Shown here: piece by piece, positions 34,042 through 42,901 of the stretch
Numbering within the stretch: position 1 is the stretch's first letter
How the letters are laid out: each line of letters begins with the position of its first letter
Origin: Alphaproteobacteria bacterium 40-19
Lineage (GTDB): Bacteria; Pseudomonadota; Alphaproteobacteria; Holosporales; Holosporaceae
Length of the DNA stretch: 64,000 nt
Direction: 5' to 3'
NCBI GenBank assembly: GCA_001898075.1
Contig: MKSD01000001.1
Coordinates: 734,108-798,107 of the forward strand
Position numbers and translations under genes: made by a program
The notes under the pieces: model-generated
Database searches by the model: none
Told to the model about the DNA's origin: nothing
Seen by the model: the letters and a program-made list of their open reading frames with translations, nothing else

Positions 34042-34941
34042 ATGGGCTTATTATCTTTTCGTCACACACCAAACATTTCCTTTACACGCTTTAAAATGCT
34101 GCCCATTTTGTTGTTGGTAAGCATGTTTTTAATGGCAGGGTTGGGGTATGTTTTCAAAGGGCTAAACGTAGGCATTGATTTTAAAGGAGGCATCCTAGTG
34201 GAAGCTCAGCTCTTAAAAGCTCCCGACCTTTCAAAATTACGCAGCGACCTCAAAGAATCCCTTAAGCAAGAGGTCACTTTGCAACAAATTTCAAAGCCTG
34301 AAAACACTCTGATGATTCGCCTGGAATCTTCTCAAAAATCTGAAGAATCCATTACAACTTTGAAAAAAGTGTTAGGGGAAGGAACAGTCTATCGTAAAAT
34401 AGATTCTATTGGTCCTAAAGTTGGCCAGGAATTAATCAACAGCAGTGCATGGGCAACTTTTTGGGCTATGATCGCTATTTTTGCCTATGTATGGTTTCGT
34501 TTCGAGTGGTCTTTCGCGCTCTCTGCTTTGCTATCCCTTTTACACGATTGTGCTGGGATCTTAGCCTTTTTCTGTTTTTTCGGCATGGAATTTAATGAAG
34601 GGGCTATTATCTCTTTCTTGATTACTATTTCCTATTCTATTAACGATACTGTGGTCATTTTTGATCGTCTGAGAGAAAACAAAGGATATCGCAAGACACT
34701 TAGCTGGAGCGAACTGATTAATTTGAGCATCAACGAAACTCTTTCCAGGACGATCCTGACTTCTGCCACAACTTTGCTGGCTTTAGGATTGCTATATCTT
34801 TTAGGAGGAGAAGTGATTGCCGCTTACAGTCTACCTTTATTTGTCGGCATCATCATAGGAACTTATTCGTCTATTATGATTTCTGCCCCTCTTTTAAGTT
34901 GGTTTCATACAAAAGCCCCCGGAAAGCACGTTATAAAATAA
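34042..34941 (+). CDS. secF: Protein translocase subunit SecF
   Basis: Protein of 299 residues. LNVGIDFKGGILVEAQL near residue 47 corresponds to the SecF GxDFxGG motif; the membrane domain contains GPKVGQELINSSAWATFWAM and ISYSINDTVVIFDRLREN (the conserved NDTVVxxDRxRE). An AAGGAGA site precedes the ATG, 11 bases after the secD stop, so both are one transcription unit. Length is normal. Confidence 0.95.
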   Translation: MGLLSFRHTPNISFTRFKMLPILLLVSMFLMAGLGYVFKGLNVGIDFKGGILVEAQLLKAPDLSKLRSDLKESLKQEVTLQQISKPENTLMIRLESSQKSEESITTLKKVLGEGTVYRKIDSIGPKVGQELINSSAWATFWAMIAIFAYVWFRFEWSFALSALLSLLHDCAGILAFFCFFGMEFNEGAIISFLITISYSINDTVVIFDRLRENKGYRKTLSWSELINLSINETLSRTILTSATTLLALGLLYLLGGEVIAAYSLPLFVGIIIGTYSSIMISAPLLSWFHTKAPGKHVIK

Positions 34942-35021
34942 TTTCTAGAATCTTTTAGAAAACAATGGCACATTTTGCAGAATCTCCAGGCTTTCAAAAC
35001 AACTCTGGTGTCTTTTTTTCC

Positions 35022-35049
35022 TTAACAAGTTCTGTAGGGAACCTGTTAA
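35022..35049 (+). repeat. Inverted repeat downstream of secF
   Basis: TTAACAAGTTC, loop TGTAGG, GAACCTGTTAA: an 11-bp stem with one mismatch, 80 bases after secF and 109 before trmD. No T-run follows, so it is not a typical terminator; it could be a leader structure or protein-binding site for trmD. Confidence 0.45.
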
Positions 35050-35157
35050 ATGCTTTAACCTATTATTCAAATCCTTTTTTTTATCCAATGAGGTCAGCTG
35101 ATTTGATGCAGAAAAAAACCTGTCTTATACTAGGATAAATCTGAACGAATTCTTTTG

Positions 35158-35811
35158 ATGCATATTACCATCTTGACCCTCTTTCCTGATTTTTTTCAGC
35201 CTTTGTTTCTTTCTTTGTTGGGAAAAGCTTTAGAAAAAGGACTCTGGTCTTTAGAAGTGGTATGTCTGCGAGATTACGGCATTGGACAAAGAAAAACTGT
35301 TGACGCTCCTTGTTATGGTGGAGGAGCAGGAATGCTGTTGAGACCAGACGTCATTCATCATGCTCTTGATGATAAAATTGGAAAGATAGATCCAAAGCCT
35401 TTATGTTTGTATCTTTCTGCTAAAGGAACTGCAGTGCAGCAACAACATTTAGAGCAATGGTCTGCGCAACAACATTTGGTGCTTCTGTGTGGGCGATACG
35501 AAGGAGTAGATCAAAGAGTATTAGATTTTTGGAATTTTCAGGAAGTGAGTATCGGCGAATTTGTGGTCTGTGGAGGAGAAGCTCCTGCCTTGATGTTGAT
35601 TGAGGGGTGTATACGGTGGCTTCCTGGTGTTCTGGGGAATACCGAGTCCTTAGTCTGTGAAAGTTTTCGTGATGGCCTTTTAGAACATCCCCATTATACC
35701 CGTCCTTATAACTGGATGGGGATGCAAGTTCCAAACGTTCTGATCTCGGGCCATCATCAGAAAATTGATCAATGGCGTCTGGCCCAATCACAAAAACAAC
35801 CTCAGAACTGA
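35158..35811 (+). CDS. trmD: tRNA (guanine-N1)-methyltransferase TrmD
   Basis: SPOUT-class methyltransferase of 217 residues that makes m1G37 in tRNA. MHITILTLFPDFF, LRDYGIGQRKTVDAPCYGGG-AGM, LLCGRYEGVDQRV and SIGEFVVCGGEAPALMLIEG are the trefoil-knot and substrate motifs; RPYNWMGMQVPNVLISGHHQ is the usual C-terminal segment. Somewhat short at the C-terminus. In most bacteria it stands in rpsP-rimM-trmD-rplS; here it is alone. ATG 35158 preferred over the preceding TTG. Confidence 0.94.
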   Translation: MHITILTLFPDFFQPLFLSLLGKALEKGLWSLEVVCLRDYGIGQRKTVDAPCYGGGAGMLLRPDVIHHALDDKIGKIDPKPLCLYLSAKGTAVQQQHLEQWSAQQHLVLLCGRYEGVDQRVLDFWNFQEVSIGEFVVCGGEAPALMLIEGCIRWLPGVLGNTESLVCESFRDGLLEHPHYTRPYNWMGMQVPNVLISGHHQKIDQWRLAQSQKQPQN

Positions 35812-36054
35812 ATTTAACAAGTTTTTATAATAAACTCTAATCTTTATTTATTTTTTCAAAACTGTTATTGGTAAGTTCTTGAGTGGACAATAAATATACA
35901 TCATTTGATCGGAAAACAATAGAGAAATTGATACCCTCCCCTTAGATTATTCCCGAACCTTCATAAATACGATCAAAAAAGCATAGAAAAAGCAGGATAT
36001 AGGTTTTTTTTAAGTAGATACACATTCAAACTTAATGAAGCCTTTCTGTAATAA

Positions 36055-36276
36055 TCAGCTTTCCGATCCTACATTGTCTTTTTCCAGCTCAAGGACGAAC
36101 ATTTCAATTTCTTGGTCCGTCCATTGAGACAAAGGCTTGTAAGGTTTATCCCTCTCTGATGACTGGCAAAGTTTTAATATCATCTCTTTGGCTTTCAAAG
36201 CTACTGAGACGTTGCCAGAAGCCATCGCTTTTTCAAAAAGAACTTCCAACTCTTGGCGAATTTTTTCCCTAGTCAC
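36055..36276 (-). CDS. Small helical hypothetical protein coupled to BI-1
   Basis: A 73-residue protein from GTG 36276, whose start overlaps the last eight bases of the BI-1 gene; a longer frame within that gene exists but is its shadow. Sequence (VTREKIRQELEVLFEKAMAS, ALKAKEMILKLCQ, DQEIEMFVLELEKD) is almost all alpha-helical and charged. It vaguely recalls small regulatory/terminase-like helical proteins, but I cannot assign a family. Position suggests co-translation with BI-1. Confidence 0.55.
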   Translation of the reverse strand: MTREKIRQELEVLFEKAMASGNVSVALKAKEMILKLCQSSERDKPYKPLSQWTDQEIEMFVLELEKDNVGSES

Positions 36277-36961
36277 GGTTATCAGATAGGCGCAATAAAG
36301 ACAAGAATATTTGCAACACATCCATGTACAGGCTCAAAGCTCCTAATACTGCAAATTTTTCTCTGGTCTCTTGATCATAAGGAAGCTGGAAATAAATAGA
36401 ACGAATCCTTTGGGTGTCATAAGCTGTCAAGCCTGTAAATAACAGAACACTGATCGCAGAAACTGCAAAACTTATAGCACTGCTTCTTAAAAACACATTG
36501 ACTAAACCTGCCACAAGCAACCCAATCAACCCCATCATAAACAGGGATCCCATCGAAGAAAGATCTCTTTTGGTTAAATGACCGTATAGACTGGCTCCCC
36601 CAAAGGTAAGAGCTGTGACAAAAAAGGCCTGCGTGACAGCGGGAACAGAATATGAGCCTACAAACCCTGCAATAGTAATTCCTTGCAAAGCTGCGTAAGC
36701 CCAAAAAAGACCCTGGGCCCTCAGAGCCGACATCCGAGTAAGCGCACGGCTAAAATAGAGCACCACCCCGATGGTTGCAATCAAAGTGATCAACTGAATT
36801 CCAAAGAAAAACTGTTTGATCCCCAAAGGAGCAGAATTAATTAAAAAAACCACAGCTCCGGTTAAGGCCAAACCCAGCCCCATATAATTGTAAGTTCCCA
36901 GCATGAACTGGCGTAAACCTACATCGACTGAAGTCCTACTGAAAACTTTAGAACGGTCCAT
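36269..36961 (-). CDS. Bax inhibitor-1 (YccA/BI-1) family membrane protein
   Basis: Protein of 230 residues with seven predicted membrane helices. N-terminal VDVGLRQFMLGTYNYMGLGL, then SVPAVTQAFFVTALTFGGAS in the middle and LFTGLTAYDTQRIRSIYFQL near the C-terminus match the BI-1 family; the terminal ALSLYMDVLQIFLSLLRL is the conserved last helix. Bacterial members are calcium/pH-sensing channels or quality-control partners of FtsH. In an endosymbiont, interference with host cell death has been proposed for homologues but cannot be read from sequence. Confidence 0.9.
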   Translation of the reverse strand: MDRSKVFSRTSVDVGLRQFMLGTYNYMGLGLALTGAVVFLINSAPLGIKQFFFGIQLITLIATIGVVLYFSRALTRMSALRAQGLFWAYAALQGITIAGFVGSYSVPAVTQAFFVTALTFGGASLYGHLTKRDLSSMGSLFMMGLIGLLVAGLVNVFLRSSAISFAVSAISVLLFTGLTAYDTQRIRSIYFQLPYDQETREKFAVLGALSLYMDVLQIFLSLLRLSDNRD

Positions 36962-37078
36962 AATGGCTCCTTTTATTAGCTATTCTACTTCTATCATAAG
37001 CCTTTTTTCTAAAAAAAACAACGTATTCCAATAAAACGCCTACGTTGAAAAAATATTTAAAAAATTTTAAAAAAAAAC

Positions 37079-37107
37079 TTGACAAACAATCTCTCAGAAG
37101 ACAGAAT
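37079..37107 (+). promoter_or_regulatory. Sigma-70-like promoter of the initiator tRNA
   Basis: TTGACA at 37079-37084, 17 bases, then CAGAAT at 37102-37107, directly upstream of the tRNA gene. The -35 is perfect, the -10 has four of six consensus bases. The predicted start would coincide with the tRNA 5' end, so exact spacing is uncertain. Confidence 0.45.
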
Positions 37108-37112
37108 AACAG

Positions 37113-37186
<74 letters not shown>

Positions 37187-37205
37187 CTCTTTTTGTCGGA
37201 TTTTT

Positions 37206-37895
37206 ATGAAAAACTTACCTTCTTGCCCAAAAGTTGTATTTTTTGACTGGGACGGAACTCTTGTAGACACAGCAGCCCAAGGCTACAAAATCATCTCTGA
37301 AGTCATGCGCCAATTGGGCCATACCTTTATTACTTTTGAAGCCTATTTGGACTCTCCTTCCTTATCCTTGAAGGATTATTTTGCCCAGATTTTAATGCCA
37401 TCTGAGTGGAAAAAGGGAGTCGATCTGTTTTATCAGATTGCCAGAGAATATCGCTTGGAAGCTCTGTCATTTTTTTCTCAATCTCCCAGTATTTTAGAAT
37501 TGCTGCAGAAAAACAACATTCCTATGGGGATCGTTAGCAACAAAGAAAGTTTTTTTCTGAACTTAGAAGTAGACCATTTCGGCTGGAGACACTTTTTTAA
37601 AGTCATCGTAGGATCAGGAGAAGCAAAGGAAGATAAGCCTTCGGCTGCTCCGTTATTATATGCGCTGGAAAAAGCCTCTTTAAAACCAGGTTCAGAAGTG
37701 TGGTTTGTGGGCGACTCTCAAGTCGACATGTCCTGTGCCCACAAAGCAGGTTGTTACCCTGTATCTGTGGGATTACACGCCAGCTTATATCAAGAAGCTC
37801 CTATTCTACAGGCGAACAATTGCGCAGAATTCTACGCTATGCTGGTTGAGATTTTTGAAAAAAACAGTCAAAATGAAAAAACAAATTGTTCATAA
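37206..37895 (+). CDS. HAD hydrolase, phosphoglycolate-phosphatase-like
   Basis: Protein of 229 residues. Motif I VVFFDWDGTLVDTAAQGY (nucleophile Asp at residue ~14), motif II in MGIVSNKES, Lys-containing EAKEDKPSAAPLLYAL and motif III VWFVGDSQVDMSCAHKAGC are in order, with a helical cap after motif I. This is the Gph/beta-phosphoglucomutase-like class. Substrate unknown. It follows the initiator tRNA by 20 bases and precedes hfq by 10, so a tRNA-HAD-hfq unit is possible. Confidence 0.85.
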   Translation: MKNLPSCPKVVFFDWDGTLVDTAAQGYKIISEVMRQLGHTFITFEAYLDSPSLSLKDYFAQILMPSEWKKGVDLFYQIAREYRLEALSFFSQSPSILELLQKNNIPMGIVSNKESFFLNLEVDHFGWRHFFKVIVGSGEAKEDKPSAAPLLYALEKASLKPGSEVWFVGDSQVDMSCAHKAGCYPVSVGLHASLYQEAPILQANNCAEFYAMLVEIFEKNSQNEKTNCS

Positions 37896-37905
37896 AGGAA
37901 AATAA

Positions 37906-38190
37906 ATGTTTGAAACCAATACTTCTTGCGAAAAAGATCCCTTGATCGCAAGCTCTAAAAAAATGGCCAGTGGATTGCAAGATGCTTTCTTAAAAGAAAT
38001 GGTCGCCAAAAGTATTCCTGTCACTGTTTTTTTAGTTAGCGGTATCAAGTTACAAGGTTGTATCATTGCTTACGATTCGTTTTGCTTCTTGTTAAAAAAG
38101 GATCAGATTATCCAGTTGCTCTATAAACATGCCATTTCTTCGGTTATGCCTATGGCTCCTTTTGCTTTTGATTATAACGGGACGATCTAA
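37906..38190 (+). CDS. hfq: RNA chaperone Hfq
   Basis: Protein of 94 residues with the Sm fold: LQDAFLKEMVAKSIPVTVFL (Sm1, Gln8/Asp9-like proximal face), GIKLQGCIIAYDSFCFLLK and YKHAISSVMPM (the YKHA signature of Sm2). The N-terminus has about 20 extra residues compared with typical Hfq, and the C-terminal tail is short. Hfq pairs small RNAs with mRNAs. A Shine-Dalgarno-like AAAGGAAA lies six bases before the ATG. Confidence 0.93.
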   Translation: MFETNTSCEKDPLIASSKKMASGLQDAFLKEMVAKSIPVTVFLVSGIKLQGCIIAYDSFCFLLKKDQIIQLLYKHAISSVMPMAPFAFDYNGTI

Positions 38191-38195
38191 ATTTT

Positions 38196-38765
38196 TTAAG
38201 GGATAAGCCCAACTCCTCTTAAGAGTTGAGAAAGCTGAAACATCGGGAGTCCCTGAATGGTTGTGTGATTCCCGATAAGTTGACGGATAAAACAGCAAGC
38301 TGTCCCTAAAACATCGTAACTTCCGGCTTTATTTTCCCATTCTTGGGTGTTTAAAAAATTCTGAATCTGAACTTCTGACAACATGCTGAAAAGGACTTTA
38401 GCCTGCACCAATTTTGAAAAAATCTTTTGATCTGGTCGGCGTAAGACTATGGCCGTATACACACAATGCCTGCGTCCAGAAAGCAGTTGCAAATGTTGGT
38501 AAGCTTCTTCGCGATTTTGAGTTTTGTGCAAAATTTTTCTTCCTACGATTACAACAGTATCGGCACTAAGGATATAAGCATCAGGAAATTGCACCGCCGC
38601 CACTTCATTTTTCATCAAAGCAACCCGGCTGACATAATCTTTTGGTTTTTCTTGTTTTTTTTCAGATTCATCGCAAGACGGAGAATAGACCTCAAAAGGC
38701 ATATTAAACAATTCGAACAATCTTTTACGCCCAGGGGAAGAAGAGGCTAGGATAAAACGCATCAC
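38196..38765 (-). CDS. maf: Maf family nucleotide pyrophosphatase
   Basis: Protein of 189 residues. FILASSSPGRKRLFELFNM at residue 4 (the Maf SxSPRR loop, here SSPGRKR), YILSADTVVIVGRKILHK with the catalytic SADTVV, and NKAGSYDVLG near residue 142 (usual DKAGAYGIQG) mark the family of dTTP/UTP or m5UTP pyrophosphatases implicated in housecleaning and septum control. Overlaps the parB stop by four bases; convergent with hfq, five bases apart. Confidence 0.88.
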   Translation of the reverse strand: MMRFILASSSPGRKRLFELFNMPFEVYSPSCDESEKKQEKPKDYVSRVALMKNEVAAVQFPDAYILSADTVVIVGRKILHKTQNREEAYQHLQLLSGRRHCVYTAIVLRRPDQKIFSKLVQAKVLFSMLSEVQIQNFLNTQEWENKAGSYDVLGTACCFIRQLIGNHTTIQGLPMFQLSQLLRGVGLIP

Positions 38766-39649
38766 AAATCTCCCTCTTTTTTAAAAGTTTCTTGCATTTT
38801 TTCAATAAAGTCTTCCATCTGTCCTAAGGACGAAAACGTCAATTTAATAGCTCCGCCTTTTTCTCCGGCCTTCACCACGACATCACAGCCGATCATCTGA
38901 TGCAGCTGTTCTTGTAACAAAAGCTCTTCCTGCGAAGCGTGCTCAGAGCGTTTGATGACTCTGATATCCTTCTTACCCTCCCTCTTCAGCCATTCTTCTG
39001 CGTCCCGCACGCTCATTTTTTGCTCAACCATCACTCGGGCACAGGCTAACGGATCAGAGACCCCCGCCATTATTTTGGCATGTCCCAAAGTCAAACGCCC
39101 CTCTAAAATAAACTCTTGCACCTCAATCGGTAGATTTAAAATGCGTAATAGATTGGCAATATGACTTCGACTTTTCCCTAATCGCTGGGCCAACTGTTCT
39201 TGAGTATACTCAAAGGCTCCCATCAAATTTTGATAACCTTTGGCTTCTTCAATAGGGTTTAAGTCATCCCGTTGGATATTTTCCAACAAAGCCACTTCTA
39301 ACTGTTTTTGGGCTTCCATGGTCATTACACAGCAAGGCACTTCTTTAAGTCCTGCCAATTTAGAAGCTCTTAAACGACGCTCTCCGGCGATCAATTCATA
39401 CCGTTGGTCACCCAAATGGCGTACCAATAAGGGCTGCAGGACGCCGTGTTCTCGGATAGAGTGAGCCAGTTCTTGCAGGGCCACCGCATCAAAGACTGTT
39501 CGAGGCTGATAAGGGTTGGGAATAACCTTATCCAAGGAAATATGCAAGATGTCCGCCTTGCTTTCTGGACTGATCGGCCCTGATTCAGACCCCAACAACG
39601 CTGCAAGACCTCGGCCTAAAACTTGTCGGCCTGTACTTTCTAAACGCAT
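38762..39649 (-). CDS. parB: Chromosome-partitioning protein ParB
   Basis: Protein of 295 residues. LGRGLAALLG at the N-terminus (ParA-interacting), the CTPase/ParB box ELIAGERRLRASKLAGLKEV and LENIQRDDLNPIEEAKGYQN, the helix-turn-helix TQEQLAQRLGKSRSHIANLL, and a C-terminal dimerisation domain. It binds parS and spreads to organise the origin region. The usual partner parA is not adjacent but at 47.8-48.6 kb on the same strand, next to a perfect parS site. Confidence 0.95.
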   Translation of the reverse strand: MRLESTGRQVLGRGLAALLGSESGPISPESKADILHISLDKVIPNPYQPRTVFDAVALQELAHSIREHGVLQPLLVRHLGDQRYELIAGERRLRASKLAGLKEVPCCVMTMEAQKQLEVALLENIQRDDLNPIEEAKGYQNLMGAFEYTQEQLAQRLGKSRSHIANLLRILNLPIEVQEFILEGRLTLGHAKIMAGVSDPLACARVMVEQKMSVRDAEEWLKREGKKDIRVIKRSEHASQEELLLQEQLHQMIGCDVVVKAGEKGGAIKLTFSSLGQMEDFIEKMQETFKKEGDL

Positions 39650-39735
39650 CCTGAAATAGAATATAAAACATTCCTTATTTTAATTTTTTTATTCCTTTTT
39701 GTCTACTTGCAAAAAAAAAGTGTAAATAAAAATAA

Positions 39736-40770
39736 TTATAATTCTCCTTTTTCTAATAAAATTAAAAAAGTTGTCAACAACGTTAAAAGGACAGGCAGCC
39801 AACAAAGCCCCTGCACCCAAGCAAAAGGCAGCGGCATGTTTCCGTAGAACGTCCACTCTTTTAAAATAAAAAGGATAAAACAGCCCAATATTCCCCAAAA
39901 AACACTCCAAAACTTACGATACCCACGGGTATACCCCATCATACAAGCAGCAGAAAAAGGTAGTAAAGAAATAACCCAAATAAAATGTGCTACAAGATAG
40001 GTTTGACGCAACAAAAACACTTTTTGGGGTCCAGGGTGTTTAGAGATATGCTTTTGGATGTCCCAAAAAGACATCAACAAAGGGTGCTTCAAAAGAGGAC
40101 GTTTTTTCAGGGCATCGGGAATAGGTAAGCTGATTTCCTTTTCAAAATAAGGAGGCTTTTTGTCTTTAATAACCCAAATATCTTGTAGTCGCAAATTTAA
40201 ATCTTCCCAAAAGACCGTTCTGGCATGAAGATGCTGTACAAAAAGATGTTCCTTAGAAAACACTACCCATTCTGCCTGTTCCCCTTCCACAGCCCGCACT
40301 AAGGTGATTTCTTGCTCTTTAGAAAAACGTCTCCAGGCCTCTGAAGGCTTAAACTGAGATCTGTTAGCAGTTTTTTGTTGTAAAACAAAGGCTTTTTCCA
40401 ACAAAGAAAATGACCACGGCGTCCAAAAAAGCAAATCCCCCCCCGACAAGAGTACAGAAGCTATTAGCGGAGCCATCACCATCTTTGCAAAAGAAGCTCC
40501 GGCAGATTGAAACACGCTCCATTCGTTTTGACTGAGCAGACGCCAGCACACCAAAATTCCTGTGAAAAAAATGCTCAAGGGAAACAATTTTCCCAGGATG
40601 AAGGGAGTTTTTAAAAAAACTCCCTGTAACTGCTGCGTAAAGGATATTTCGTGAAGATTCTTACGAACTATCAGTAATTCTAATGTTCCACACAGAACCC
40701 CTAATCCCAAAAAAACTACTGTAAAACGTAGCAAAAAGAGCTTTAAAGTATATCGAAATAATAAGCTCAT
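39736..40770 (-). CDS. lptG: LPS export permease LptG
   Basis: Protein of 344 residues from ATG 40770, which overlaps the lptF stop (ATGA). Three N-terminal helices, a periplasmic jellyroll-like domain (RAVEGEQAEWVVFSKEHLFV) and three C-terminal helices (LLPFSAACMMGYTRGYRKFW) give the YjgP/YjgQ architecture; FKPSEAWRRFSKE in the periplasmic part fits. With LptF and LptB it extracts LPS from the inner membrane. The C-terminal GxxxG-like region is less conserved than usual, so F/G assignment rests mainly on gene order. Confidence 0.85.
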   Translation of the reverse strand: MSLLFRYTLKLFLLRFTVVFLGLGVLCGTLELLIVRKNLHEISFTQQLQGVFLKTPFILGKLFPLSIFFTGILVCWRLLSQNEWSVFQSAGASFAKMVMAPLIASVLLSGGDLLFWTPWSFSLLEKAFVLQQKTANRSQFKPSEAWRRFSKEQEITLVRAVEGEQAEWVVFSKEHLFVQHLHARTVFWEDLNLRLQDIWVIKDKKPPYFEKEISLPIPDALKKRPLLKHPLLMSFWDIQKHISKHPGPQKVFLLRQTYLVAHFIWVISLLPFSAACMMGYTRGYRKFWSVFWGILGCFILFILKEWTFYGNMPLPFAWVQGLCWLPVLLTLLTTFLILLEKGEL

Positions 40771-41819
40771 ATACTTTCTCTTTGGGCTCTTCTGACCCAA
40801 GCTACCAGCGGATAAAACAAAATTAAATGTGCTATGAAAAAGAAGGGTAAAGGAAGACGAATACCAAAGAAAAGCAATCCATATACCATAAAAAGACTTA
40901 TACTCAATTTAAAAAAAAGTGCTAAAGGTAAGTAACGTAAAAAAGGAGTGATAATAAACAAGAAGCTCACTCCTAAACTGTAACACAACGGTAAAAGAGG
41001 AAAAATATATTGATAATAAAGATCTTTTTGAGCCATGGGAAAATAGTCTGTTCCTTGAAAACTTTTGCATAGGCGTGAAAAGGAAGGAGCCAGAAACTGC
41101 TGGGGTAAAACTTTTTTGGTTTCTGTTAAATAAAATGTATATTTTTTAAAAGAAAGAAAAAGAGGAGGTTTTTGAATCTCTTTAAAAAATTCTTGTCGAG
41201 ACCCATTGATAATAGTGATCATCAATCCCTTAGGCGTACTTTCCAGAGCCCCATATTGACCGGTATAAAAAACATCCTTAGAAGGAAGCTGATGGTGAAC
41301 AAAAAGCCCCTGCAACTTTCCACCCGCGCCTCGCTGATCAATATACAAGGTTTTTTCACCGATTTCAAAAAAAAGGCCCGGCGTAAAGAGGTCAGGATTG
41401 ATAGAGTGGCTTAAACGTTGGGCTTGGCTTTTAGTTTCATAAACCAATACAGGTCCCCAATATAAACTGGTATGATATAACAAGATTGTCAGTCCTAAAG
41501 CCACCACCACTGCAGGCCATGCAAGAGAGAACTCTCTGGCTCCGCTGCCTAAGATGATATCTCTTTCATGGGAACGGGCAAAAGAATAATAGACCCAACT
41601 GAGAGCCATAAAAAAGCTTACAGGAACAACATTTAAGATCAAAGAAGGCACAACACCCAGAGACAAAAAAATAACCTCAGCTATATGAGCCCCTTGCAGA
41701 GGAGCCATTTTACTAAATTTCAATGATTGCGCCAACCATAAAATTACTGCTAAAATTATACTTATGGAAAGGGTCTTAAAAATAAGAGATTTTACTAAAT
41801 AACGTTGAAAAATTTTCAA
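40767..41819 (-). CDS. lptF: LPS export permease LptF
   Basis: Protein of 350 residues of the YjgP/YjgQ family. MKIFQRYLVKSLIFKTLSIS is the canonical first helix; VPSLILNVVPVSFFMALSWV and RSHERDIILGSGAREFSLAW (the coupling helix that contacts LptB, normally the SELxAxRAxGxS region) follow, then the periplasmic domain (DLFTPGLFFEIGEKTLYID). It forms the LPS extraction complex with LptG. Implies that the organism makes LPS. Divergent from the surA-like gene, overlapping its upstream extension. Confidence 0.88.
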   Translation of the reverse strand: MKIFQRYLVKSLIFKTLSISIILAVILWLAQSLKFSKMAPLQGAHIAEVIFLSLGVVPSLILNVVPVSFFMALSWVYYSFARSHERDIILGSGAREFSLAWPAVVVALGLTILLYHTSLYWGPVLVYETKSQAQRLSHSINPDLFTPGLFFEIGEKTLYIDQRGAGGKLQGLFVHHQLPSKDVFYTGQYGALESTPKGLMITIINGSRQEFFKEIQKPPLFLSFKKYTFYLTETKKVLPQQFLAPSFSRLCKSFQGTDYFPMAQKDLYYQYIFPLLPLCYSLGVSFLFIITPFLRYLPLALFFKLSISLFMVYGLLFFGIRLPLPFFFIAHLILFYPLVAWVRRAQRESI

Positions 41820-41876
41820 ATCAATCCAAAAATCAATAAAAAATTACCCCCAAAAAAGTATAACCATATTCCACTT

Positions 41877-42842
41877 ATGATAACAGCTCAAAAAAATTTT
41901 AAAATCGCTTTCTTTTTTCTAGCTTGCGGATCTTGCTTTCAACTTCGTGCAGAACTTTGCTGTAAACCAGTGGCCACCCTGGGGTCAAAAACTGTTATTA
42001 CGGATCAAGATGTCTGGGACCGAGGTCAACTAAGCCTTAAATTGATGGGACAGCCTTTTCAACGGGCCTGGATTCAAAAATTTTACGGACAAATTTTAAA
42101 CATGCTGATTCAAGAACATCAGCAAATTAAGTGGGTTCATCAATTTCAAACCCGATCTCACCAAGAAGATGTAGAAGCATCGTTTAAAGAGTGGTTGGAT
42201 CAAATGAAAAAGATACACCCTGGGCTTGTTTTAACACCCGCAGAAATTAAATCTATTAAAGTTCAGATTGCTGCCAATCAAGGATGGTCTCAGTATCTGC
42301 AGGCCAAATACGGAAATCTTTTAAAGGTAAACCAAAAAGAAATTCTCCGTTATCAAAAAAAATATACCGCACGCTGCCAGCAGCCTTCCTATAAGTATGG
42401 GGAAATTGTGTTGTATTATCAGAAAAATTACGATAAAAAACTACACCAACTGCAAGAATTGCGCACCTTAATGGATCAAGGCATTCCTTTGACCACTCTG
42501 GCAGCACAGTTTTCAGAGGCCCCCAGCAAAAAATCTAGAGGGATCGTTGAAAAGCCTGTCAGTCAGATTGACCCTACGATTATTCAAACCTTGAAAAATG
42601 TGCCCGAAGGAGAATTGGTAGGTCCGACTCACTTAGCTTCTCAGAAAGCCATCGCTTTCTTTATCTTATTTGATAAAAAAGAAGCTCAAAAGGTCCCTCC
42701 TATCACTTTGAAACAAGCAGAGGAAGCGTTAATTCAAGAAAAAATGGAAATTTTTAGCCGTCAAGAAATGCGCAAACTTCAAGCTAATAGCTGTAGTACA
42801 GTTCTGCATACACCTCACGTGACTGTAACCCCGGGAGGGTAA
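41877..42842 (+). CDS. surA: SurA-like periplasmic peptidyl-prolyl isomerase/chaperone
   Basis: Protein of 321 residues from ATG 41877, the position where a signal peptide begins (MITAQKNFKIAFFFLACGSC, cleavage after QLRA). The N-terminal helical chaperone part starts VATLGSKTVITDQDVWDR; a parvulin PpiC domain follows (YKYGEIVLYY ... IVEKPVSQIDPTIIQTLKNV-PEGELVGP). SurA escorts outer-membrane proteins. In Alphaproteobacteria surA follows lptD; here lptD is missing and the gene is divergent from lptF. The upstream in-frame ATG at 41805 would place 24 polar residues before the leader and is rejected. Confidence 0.8.
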   Translation: MITAQKNFKIAFFFLACGSCFQLRAELCCKPVATLGSKTVITDQDVWDRGQLSLKLMGQPFQRAWIQKFYGQILNMLIQEHQQIKWVHQFQTRSHQEDVEASFKEWLDQMKKIHPGLVLTPAEIKSIKVQIAANQGWSQYLQAKYGNLLKVNQKEILRYQKKYTARCQQPSYKYGEIVLYYQKNYDKKLHQLQELRTLMDQGIPLTTLAAQFSEAPSKKSRGIVEKPVSQIDPTIIQTLKNVPEGELVGPTHLASQKAIAFFILFDKKEAQKVPPITLKQAEEALIQEKMEIFSRQEMRKLQANSCSTVLHTPHVTVTPGG

Positions 42843-42901
42843 AAATTTGATCACCCCATTCTTGGATCAAGCAAAAAATGGGCTACTTAAAAAGAATGGC
42901 A

